A DNA stretch of 25,637 bases from assembly GCA_900551135.1 (NCBI GenBank), contig URUX01000012.1, forward strand, positions 1-25,637. Reading direction: 5' to 3'. Positions within the stretch are counted from its first letter, which is position 1, and every line of letters begins with the position of its first letter. Below, piece by piece: positions 15,563-21,435 of the stretch. Made by a program: the position numbers and the translations under genes. This DNA is from an uncultured Clostridium sp. Lineage in GTDB: Bacteria; Bacillota; Clostridia; Lachnospirales; Lachnospiraceae. The notes under the pieces were generated by a model. It was not told the origin of the DNA. It searched no databases and saw only the letters and a list, made by a program, of their open reading frames with translations.

Positions 15563-16258
15563 TCAGTAATCAATACCGCGGATAGAAACACTGCCTGTAA
15601 AGGGTTTTACCACATCTGCAAATTCCTGCAGTTCACTAAGGGAAAAACCAGTAAAACCAGACTGAAGAACGTATTCAGAGTCCTTGAAGTTTTGCAGGAA
15701 ATACTGGGGGCAGCCTTTTATCCAGGGACCGATTGCCTGAAAATCTGCAAGTGTGTGAAGGCCTTTTACAACCGTTGTACGGAATTCAAAGGGGACTGTC
15801 CCGGACAGCAAAAAAGAGATGCTTTCATTTATCGGCCCCATATCTATGGCAGGAAGTCCTGCTACGGCGGCATAGCGTTCGGGTCCCGCTTTAATGTCCA
15901 TTGCTACATAGTCCAGTAATCCGTTTTCTGTCAGCTCTTTTAAGACAGAAGTCTGGTAGCCGTTGGTATCTAATTTTACTAAAAATCCCATGTCTTTTAC
16001 CTGGCGGATAAAATCTTCCAGATCCGGCTGAAGCGTAGGTTCGCCTCCGGTAATGCAGATGCCTTCTAAAATTCCGGTTCTCTTTTTTAAAAAGGACAGA
16101 ACTTCGTCATCTGTATAGTCTGCTTCAGTATTAAAAGGAATAATTTCACTGTTCTGGCAAAAAGGACAGCGAAAATTGCATCCGCCGGTAAAGACAGTGG
16201 CGGCTACATGCCCGGGAAAGTCTAATAAAGTGGTTTTTTGTAATCCGCAAATTTTCAT
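15563..16258 (-). CDS. Radical SAM activating enzyme, anaerobic ribonucleotide reductase activase type (NrdG2-like)
   Basis: A 231-residue radical SAM protein. The cluster motif is C27-x3-C31-x2-C34 in GGCNFRCPFCQN, followed by the SAM-binding ITGGEPTL near 70 and KLDTNGYQT. The N-terminus GLQKTTLLDFPGHVAATVFTGGC is typical of glycyl-radical activases of the NrdG/PflA group, particularly the longer NrdG form found in clostridia. It would use a 4Fe-4S cluster and SAM to install a glycyl radical on a partner enzyme, most likely NrdD. No nrdD or other glycyl-radical enzyme lies in the window, so the partner is inferred. The ribosome site is weak (GGAAAT). It is divergent from tadA and has a terminator just past its stop. 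Confidence 0.9.
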   Translation of the reverse strand: MKICGLQKTTLLDFPGHVAATVFTGGCNFRCPFCQNSEIIPFNTEADYTDDEVLSFLKKRTGILEGICITGGEPTLQPDLEDFIRQVKDMGFLVKLDTNGYQTSVLKELTENGLLDYVAMDIKAGPERYAAVAGLPAIDMGPINESISFLLSGTVPFEFRTTVVKGLHTLADFQAIGPWIKGCPQYFLQNFKDSEYVLQSGFTGFSLSELQEFADVVKPFTGSVSIRGIDY

Positions 16259-16267
16259 AATTTATAT

Positions 16268-16296
16268 TTCCAATCTAAATCAAATAGTAGTATAAT
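16268..16296 (+). promoter_or_regulatory. Probable promoter of tadA
   Basis: A perfect TATAAT (16291-16296) has a weak TTCCAA -35 (16268-16273) 17 bases upstream. It lies between the divergent activase gene and tadA. Confidence 0.55.
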
Positions 16297-16298
16297 AG

Positions 16299-16327
16299 AG
16301 TATAACACACCATGGTCTGTGGGTCTA
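16299..16327 (-). promoter_or_regulatory. Possible promoter of the radical SAM activase gene
   Basis: On the minus strand, TAGACC (16322-16327) and TATACT (16299-16304) are 17 bases apart. It lies next to the divergent tadA promoter, so the two would compete for polymerase. Confidence 0.4.
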
Positions 16328-16349
16328 GCAAAAACAACAGGAGACACTT

Positions 16350-16817
16350 ATGACTCAAGAAGAAAAATATATGAGACAAGCCATCCGTCAGGCAAAGAAG
16401 GCGGAGGCGCTGGGAGAAGTTCCGATAGGATGCGTGATTGAACACGAAGGAAAAATCATTGCCAGAGGTTACAATCGCCGGATGACGGATCACAGTGCGT
16501 TGGCTCATGCGGAGATAATTGCCATTAAAAAAGCCTGTAAAAAAATAGGCGACTGGCGTTTAGAAGACTGTACCTTATATGTTACATTAGAACCGTGCCC
16601 TATGTGTGCTGGTGCAATAATTCAGGCCAGAATTCCCAGGGTGGTTATGGGATGCATGAATCCAAAAGCCGGATGTGCCGGCTCTGTTTTGGACATGCTT
16701 CATGAAGAGGGGTTTAACCACCAGGCAGAATCCAAAAGCGGCGTGCTGGGGGAAGAATGTTCCGCCATGATGAAAGCTTTTTTTAAGAAGCTTCGGGAAA
16801 ATAAAAAATCAAGTTAA
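16350..16817 (+). CDS. tadA: tRNA-specific adenosine deaminase TadA
   Basis: A 155-residue zinc deaminase that converts A34 to inosine in the tRNA-Arg anticodon, allowing one tRNA to read several arginine codons. Zinc and catalytic residues are in H53-A54-E55 (LAHAEIIAI) and P82-C83-P84-M85-C86 (LEPCPMCAGAI). The N-terminal GEVPIGCVI and the later ARIPRVVMGCMNPKAGCAGS also match. CAGGAGA precedes the ATG. Next to SRP RNA, dnaX, ybaB and recR this is the usual Firmicute neighbourhood, although a PTS IIB gene intervenes 14 bases downstream. Confidence 0.96.
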   Translation: MTQEEKYMRQAIRQAKKAEALGEVPIGCVIEHEGKIIARGYNRRMTDHSALAHAEIIAIKKACKKIGDWRLEDCTLYVTLEPCPMCAGAIIQARIPRVVMGCMNPKAGCAGSVLDMLHEEGFNHQAESKSGVLGEECSAMMKAFFKKLRENKKSS

Positions 16818-16831
16818 GGGGAGGAAAAGAC

Positions 16832-17146
16832 ATGAGGAAGATTTTATTGGTTTGTAATGCAGGAATTTCAACCAGTATTCTGGTGTCTAAAATGAAACGT
16901 GCGGCTATGGATGAGGGGATAGACGTGTCTATTGAAGTAAAATCAATGGTCGGGGCTAAAGCAGTAATTCAGGAAGCGGATATCGTACTTTTGGCGCCCC
17001 AGATTGGCTATGAGCAGAAAAATCTGCAAGCAATCTCCGGAGGCGTCCCGGTAGAGAAGATCAATGTAACCGATTTTGGATTGAAAAATGGGGAGAAGGT
17101 ACTGAAAGAGGCAATGAAAATATTGGAAAACAAGGCTGAATCTTGA
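16832..17146 (+). CDS. Orphan PTS lactose/cellobiose-type EIIB protein
   Basis: A 104-residue protein of the lactose/cellobiose PTS IIB family. The phosphorylation loop begins with C8 in ILLVCNAGISTSILVSKM; the later DIVLLAPQIGYEQKNLQ is also typical. IIB proteins take phosphate from IIA and pass it to the sugar at IIC. No IIA, IIC or glycosidase gene is nearby, so it is either a component for permeases elsewhere or a regulatory relic. AGGGGAGG lies about 7 bases before the ATG, and tadA is 14 bases upstream, suggesting co-transcription. Its TGA stop is embedded in the -35 box of the SRP RNA promoter. Confidence 0.92.
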   Translation: MRKILLVCNAGISTSILVSKMKRAAMDEGIDVSIEVKSMVGAKAVIQEADIVLLAPQIGYEQKNLQAISGGVPVEKINVTDFGLKNGEKVLKEAMKILENKAES

Positions 17147-17171
17147 CATTTTTCCAAACACCATGTATACT
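17143..17171 (+). promoter_or_regulatory. Strong promoter of the SRP RNA gene
   Basis: A perfect TTGACA (17143-17148) and TATACT (17166-17171) with 17-base spacing. The start would be near 17178, about 30 bases before the predicted mature 5' end, so processing is likely. The -35 contains the stop codon of the upstream PTS IIB gene. Confidence 0.88.
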
Positions 17172-17208
17172 GGACTAGCTATCCAAACATAAATAAGTCA
17201 CAAAGTTT

Positions 17209-17470
17209 CCACGCAGCCGGGGAGATAGCGGTGCCCTGTACCTGCAATCCGCTCTAGCAGGGGTGATATCTTGCCTCGCACATTTTTCTGCAGAGCTGCC
17301 TTTTGTAAGTGGCGTTGATGTCTGGGTCTTGCGCAACAGAAATCTGTGAACCGTGTCAGGGCAGGAATGCAGCAGCACTAAGCAGAACCTTTTGTGTGCC
17401 GCAAGGCAGCCTGGGCTGAGTTAACTGCTTGAGTAACGTCTGTGGTTGATGTGCAAAGCAAGATGCGTGG
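17209..17470 (+). ncRNA. ffs: Signal recognition particle RNA, large (Alu-containing) type
   Basis: About 262 bases. The ends pair (CCACGCA 17209-17215 with TGCGTGG 17464-17470), as in Bacillus and clostridial SRP RNA. The 5' part, with GCCGGGGAGATAGCGG and TGCCCTGTACCTGCAAT, fits the Alu-like domain. The conserved S-domain tip is GTGAACCGTGTCAGG then GCA-GGAA-TGC-AGCAGCACTAAG, in which GGAA at 17364-17367 is the tetraloop of helix 8 bound by Ffh. This RNA scaffolds the particle that delivers membrane and secreted proteins to FtsY. The position between tadA and dnaX is the conserved one in Firmicutes. Exact ends are estimated. Confidence 0.92.
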
Positions 17471-17495
17471 ATTTTATATTATAATCTATATTTAC

Positions 17496-17561
17496 AGAAA
17501 AGAATTTGAGCTGTATCAGAATGTCAGGAAGCCCCTGACCTGGTGCGGCTTTTCTTTTTTT
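17496..17561 (+). terminator. Terminator after SRP RNA
   Basis: AGAAAAG (17496-17502) pairs with CTTTTCT (17549-17555), enclosing an inner GTCAGG/CCTGAC hairpin near 17523-17539, and a long T-run follows. It isolates the SRP RNA from pfkA. Confidence 0.75.
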
Positions 17562-17563
17562 GC

Positions 17564-17592
17564 TTGCCCACAACAGGGGTTTGCTGTATAAT
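17564..17592 (+). promoter_or_regulatory. pfkA promoter P1
   Basis: TTGCCC (17564-17569) with a perfect TATAAT (17587-17592), 17 bases apart, just after the SRP RNA terminator. Confidence 0.65.
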
Positions 17593-17609
17593 TACAAAAT
17601 GGGTATACT
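17581..17609 (+). promoter_or_regulatory. pfkA promoter P2, overlapping P1
   Basis: TTGCTG (17581-17586) and TATACT (17604-17609) are also 17 bases apart. The P2 -35 abuts the P1 -10, so only one polymerase could bind at a time. Confidence 0.55.
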
Positions 17610-17639
17610 ATAACCATCTTTATGAAAGAGAGGCCACAT

Positions 17640-18716
17640 ATGAGAAGAATTGGAATGCTTACCAGCGGTGGAGACTGCCAAAGCCTCAATGCTACGATGC
17701 GCGGAGTTGCAAAATCTCTGTATAATATGTTTGATGATGTAGAGATTGTAGGGTTTGAAGAAGGCTATAAAGGTTTGATGTATGCAGACTATCAGATACT
17801 AAAGCCCAGTGATTTTTCGGGAATTCTGACCAGGGGCGGCACAATTCTGGGAACATCGAGGCAGCCGTTTAAGCTGATGCGGGAGCCGGATGATAATGGT
17901 CTGGACAAAGTAGAGGCGATGAAGCATACATATCGGAAGCTTCGTCTGGAGTGTCTGGTTGTTTTAGGCGGAAATGGAAGTCAGAAGACAGCGAATCTGC
18001 TGAGAGAAGAGGGCCTCAATATTGTATCATTACCCAAAACCATAGATAATGACCTGTGGGGGACAGATATGACCTTTGGTTTTCAGAGCGCAGTAAATGT
18101 TGCTACAAATGCCATTGATTGTATTCATACTACGGCTGCGTCTCATGGCCGGGTATTTATTGTGGAGATTATGGGGCATAAAGTAGGATGGCTTACCCTT
18201 CATGCCGGAATTGCAGGCGGAGCAGATATTATCCTGCTGCCGGAGATTCCGTATGATTTAAATGTAGTGTGCGATGCGTTGAAAAAACGTTCTGCAGCCG
18301 GAAAAAAGTTTTCTATTCTGGCAGTGGCAGAGGGGGCAATTTCTAAAGAAGATGCGGCGCTCTCCAAGAAAGAGTTAAAAGAGAAAAAGAAGAATTCCAT
18401 GTATCCTTCCATTGCTTACGAAATTGGAGCAAAAATTTCCGAGAAAACAGGCCAGGAAGTACGGGTAACGGTTCCGGGCCATATGCAGAGAGGCGGAGAG
18501 CCTTGTCCATATGACAGGGTACTGTCTACCAGACTGGGAGCAGAGGCTGCAAAGCTTATCAGAGATGGCGAATATGGCTATATGGTAGTTGTAAGGGATG
18601 GAGAAATTACTAAGATTCCGCTGTCTGAGACAGCTGGAAAACTCAAGTATGTTGATCCGAAGAGTTCAATTATTGAAGAAGCAAAGCTTGTAGGCATCAG
18701 TTTTGGTGATGAGTAG
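17640..18716 (+). CDS. pfkA: 6-phosphofructokinase (family A, phosphoryl donor uncertain)
   Basis: A 358-residue phosphofructokinase that phosphorylates fructose-6-phosphate to the 1,6-bisphosphate, the committed step of glycolysis. Motifs are GMLTSGGDCQSLN (donor loop), VLGGNGSQKTANLL, PKTIDNDLWGTDMTFGFQ with catalytic D136, IVEIMGHKVGWLTL, LLPEIPYD and VPGHMQRGGEPCPYDRVLSTRLG. Donor-defining positions conflict: G113 (E. coli position 104) points to ATP, while K133 (position 124, PKTIDND) is typical of PPi-dependent or mixed-group enzymes. I chose the ATG at 17640, with AGAGAGG about 6 bases upstream; an ATG at 17622 precedes that site. It has tandem promoters and interrupts the usual SRP RNA-dnaX adjacency. 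Confidence 0.93.
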   Translation: MRRIGMLTSGGDCQSLNATMRGVAKSLYNMFDDVEIVGFEEGYKGLMYADYQILKPSDFSGILTRGGTILGTSRQPFKLMREPDDNGLDKVEAMKHTYRKLRLECLVVLGGNGSQKTANLLREEGLNIVSLPKTIDNDLWGTDMTFGFQSAVNVATNAIDCIHTTAASHGRVFIVEIMGHKVGWLTLHAGIAGGADIILLPEIPYDLNVVCDALKKRSAAGKKFSILAVAEGAISKEDAALSKKELKEKKKNSMYPSIAYEIGAKISEKTGQEVRVTVPGHMQRGGEPCPYDRVLSTRLGAEAAKLIRDGEYGYMVVVRDGEITKIPLSETAGKLKYVDPKSSIIEEAKLVGISFGDE

Positions 18717-18753
18717 GTGCTGCAGGCATAATATATGGTGAAAGGCAGCAAAT

Positions 18754-20409
18754 ATGTCTTATACGGCATTATATCGTAAATGGCGTCCGGCATCCTTTGA
18801 GGAAGTAAAGGGACAGGACCACATTGTAACAACATTAAAAAATCAAATACTATCAGGGCGTATCGGTCATGCGTATCTGTTCTGCGGTACCAGGGGAACC
18901 GGAAAAACCAGTATTGCTAAAATTCTTGCCAGGGCAGTCAACTGCGAACATCCTCAGGATGGCAGCCCGTGCAATGAGTGTCCATCCTGCCGAAGCATTA
19001 TGGACGGCTCTTCTATGAATGTAGTAGAGATCGATGCTGCATCGAATAATGGTGTGGAAAATATCCGTGAAATCCGGGAACAGGTACAGTACCCGCCTAC
19101 AGATGGAAGATACCGGGTCTATATTATCGACGAGGTTCATATGCTGTCCATTGGAGCGTTTAACGCTCTTTTAAAGACACTGGAGGAACCGCCTTCTTAT
19201 GTGATTTTTATTTTAGCGACTACAGAGGTGCACAAAATACCGATTACCATTTTATCCCGCTGTCAGAGATACGATTTTAAGAGGATTTCTTTGGAAACCA
19301 TTGCCGGAAGACTTCGGGAACTGACACAGGCAGAGCAGATTGAGGCAGAGGATAAGGCGCTGCGCTATGTGGCAAAGGCAGCGGACGGGTCAATGCGAGA
19401 TGCATTAAGCCTTCTGGATCAGTGCGTGGCATTTCATTATGGAAAACTTCTTACGTATGATAATGTCTTGGATGTTCTGGGGGCAGTAGACACATCGGTA
19501 TTCAGCCGAATGTTTCGTGCTGTCTGTCAGGGAAAAACCAGAGACTGTATTGAAGAACTGGAAGAACTGGTAGTCCAGGGACGGGAACTGGGGCAGTTTG
19601 TCACAGACTTTATCTGGTATATGAGAAATCTGCTTTTAACACAGAGCGCAGAGGATGCAGAAGGTTTGCTGGACATGTCGGAAGAAAATCTGAACCAGCT
19701 AAAAGAAGATGCGAAGCTTACAGACGGCAGTACCCTGATGCGCTATATTCGGATTTTTTCAGAACTATCCAATCAGATTCGATTTGCAGCTCAGAAGCGG
19801 GTTCTGGTAGAGGTGGCATTTATTAAGCTGACGAAACCGGCTATGGAAGTCAATCTGGATTCTATTTTGCAGAGACTTTCAGAACTGGAAGAACAGGTGG
19901 CTTCCAGAGTTACAGCGGTTTCACCAGGCGGTATCGGTTATAATCCGGCTGACGGACAGTCAGTGGGAACGATGTCTGGACAGCCGGTGCTGCAGCCGGG
20001 TTCTCAGACTCAAAGTGTAAATTCAGGGGTATCGGCATCCGCTTATGCGCCTCCGGAAACGGTTTCTCTTCCGGCAGCGCAGGTAGAGGATTTAACCCTG
20101 ATCCGCAATGAATGGGGAAAAATCGTTCGGGAAATGGGGATGTCGATTCGTCCAAGTTTTCGTGACACGGTAGTAGAACCCAGCGGAGACAGTTGTTTAT
20201 GTATTGTGTTTTCCAATGCGGCCAACTATGCGATTGGCAGCCGCCCCAGTGTACTGGGAGATTTGGAACGCCATATTGAAGAAGTGTATGGCAAAAAATT
20301 GTATTTAAAATCCAGGCTGGCAGGGGCTGGCGAAAGATTTGATACCATATACGTCAGTGAAGAAGAGTTAAGAAAAAACATTCATATGGATATAATGATA
20401 GAAGACTGA
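18754..20409 (+). CDS. dnaX: DNA polymerase III subunits gamma/tau
   Basis: A 551-residue AAA+ clamp-loader ATPase that loads the sliding clamp and organises the replisome. The N-terminus is SYTALYRKWRPASFEEVKGQ; Walker A GTRGTGKT is at 45-52; the zinc module uses C64, C73, C76 and C79; DEVH (126-129) is Walker B; LSRC with R169 is the arginine-finger region. After about residue 360 the sequence is less conserved and Gly/Ser/Gln-rich (about 390-440), with a C-terminal tau-like domain binding the polymerase. GAAAGG lies about 10 bases before the ATG. ybaB and recR follow in the standard order. It may share the pfkA transcript, since no terminator separates them. Confidence 0.97.
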   Translation: MSYTALYRKWRPASFEEVKGQDHIVTTLKNQILSGRIGHAYLFCGTRGTGKTSIAKILARAVNCEHPQDGSPCNECPSCRSIMDGSSMNVVEIDAASNNGVENIREIREQVQYPPTDGRYRVYIIDEVHMLSIGAFNALLKTLEEPPSYVIFILATTEVHKIPITILSRCQRYDFKRISLETIAGRLRELTQAEQIEAEDKALRYVAKAADGSMRDALSLLDQCVAFHYGKLLTYDNVLDVLGAVDTSVFSRMFRAVCQGKTRDCIEELEELVVQGRELGQFVTDFIWYMRNLLLTQSAEDAEGLLDMSEENLNQLKEDAKLTDGSTLMRYIRIFSELSNQIRFAAQKRVLVEVAFIKLTKPAMEVNLDSILQRLSELEEQVASRVTAVSPGGIGYNPADGQSVGTMSGQPVLQPGSQTQSVNSGVSASAYAPPETVSLPAAQVEDLTLIRNEWGKIVREMGMSIRPSFRDTVVEPSGDSCLCIVFSNAANYAIGSRPSVLGDLERHIEEVYGKKLYLKSRLAGAGERFDTIYVSEEELRKNIHMDIMIED

Positions 20410-20452
20410 CAGAATTTTAAGAGATTTTATAATTTTAGGAGGATTTTTGAAA

Positions 20453-20806
20453 ATGGCAAAACGTGGAGGTTTCCCAGGTGGTATGCCTGGCAATATGAAT
20501 AATTTAATGAAACAGGCGCAGCGTATGCAGCGTCAGATGGAAGAGACTGCAAAGGCTCTGGAAGAGAAGGAATATACTGCAGCAGCCGGCGGCGGTGCAG
20601 TTACGGTTACTGTTTCCGGTAAAAAGGAAGTGACTGCTGTAAAGCTGTCAGAAGAAGTGGTAGATCCGGATGATATTGAAATGCTGGAGGATTTAATTGT
20701 AGCTGCAGTAAATGAAGCATTTCGTCAGATGGAAGAGGATTCTTCTAATGCCATGTCAAAGCTGACCGGAGGCATGGGCGGATTAGGCGGAGGTTTCCCA
20801 TTCTAA
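20453..20806 (+). CDS. ybaB: YbaB/EbfC-family nucleoid-associated protein
   Basis: A 117-residue DNA-binding protein. The N-terminus is Gly/Met-rich (AKRGGFPGGMPGNMNNLMKQAQRMQRQMEET), followed by the YbaB core with TVTVSGKKEVTAVKLSEEVVDPDDIEMLEDLIVAAVNEAF and a glycine-rich tail. The family forms dimers that bind DNA and is nearly always found between dnaX and recR, as here. I chose the ATG at 20453, 10 bases after AGGAGG; a TTG at 20447 would start too close to it. Its stop codon shares one base with the recR start (TAATG), implying translational coupling. Confidence 0.95.
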   Translation: MAKRGGFPGGMPGNMNNLMKQAQRMQRQMEETAKALEEKEYTAAAGGGAVTVTVSGKKEVTAVKLSEEVVDPDDIEMLEDLIVAAVNEAFRQMEEDSSNAMSKLTGGMGGLGGGFPF

Positions 20807-21402
20807 TGGATTATTACAGTAATCAGATTACCAAATTAATAGAAGAACTGTCCAAACTTCCTGGAGTTGGAGCAAAATCGGCGCAGCGTCTGGCTTTTCA
20901 CATTGTCAATATGCCAAAAGAACAGGTGGATCGTCTGGCTGGTGCAATGACCAGTGCCCGTAACAATATTCGGTATTGTAAAGACTGTTTTACGCTGACT
21001 GATCAGGAAAGATGTCCCATATGCAGCAACCAGAACAGGGATCACAGTGTCATTATGGTAGTGGAGAATACAAGAGATCTGGCTGCGTATGAAAAGACAG
21101 GCAAATATGACGGGGTTTACCACGTTCTTCACGGAGCGATTTCTCCTATGCTGGGAATCGGCCCAAATGATATTAAGCTAAAAGAATTAATGCAGCGGCT
21201 GCAGTCAGATGTAAAGGAAGTAATCATCGCTACCAATTCCAGTCTGGAAGGTGAGACAACGGCTATGTATATCAGCAAACTGGTAAAACCGACTGGCATA
21301 AAGGTAAGCCGGATTGCCAGCGGCGTTCCGGTAGGCGGAGATCTGGAGTACATTGATGAAGTAACCTTACTAAGGGCATTAGAGGGCAGAGTGGAACTGT
21401 AG
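20806..21402 (+). CDS. recR: Recombination mediator RecR
   Basis: A 198-residue RecF-pathway protein that, with RecO, loads RecA onto single-stranded gaps. The helix-hairpin-helix LPGVGAKSAQRLAFHI is near 18-33; the zinc finger uses C58, C61, C70 and C73 (CKDCFTLTDQERCPIC). The Toprim domain starts near 82 with VIMVVENTRDLAAYEKTGKYDGVYHVLHGAISPMLGIGP and includes ATNSSLEGETTAMYI. Length and motifs are complete. The ATG overlaps the ybaB stop codon. Confidence 0.97.
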   Translation: MDYYSNQITKLIEELSKLPGVGAKSAQRLAFHIVNMPKEQVDRLAGAMTSARNNIRYCKDCFTLTDQERCPICSNQNRDHSVIMVVENTRDLAAYEKTGKYDGVYHVLHGAISPMLGIGPNDIKLKELMQRLQSDVKEVIIATNSSLEGETTAMYISKLVKPTGIKVSRIASGVPVGGDLEYIDEVTLLRALEGRVEL

Positions 21403-21435
21403 CGAAGGAGAACAGCGCGTTAGGAGATGCAAAGA

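Noticed and set aside
20371..20409. A_AAA_AAC slippery heptamer near the end of dnaX, in the right phase for a -1 frameshift.
   Set aside because: It lies about a dozen codons before the stop, and the shifted frame ends at a similar length, so it would not make a short gamma form; no stimulatory hairpin or upstream SD-like signal was seen.
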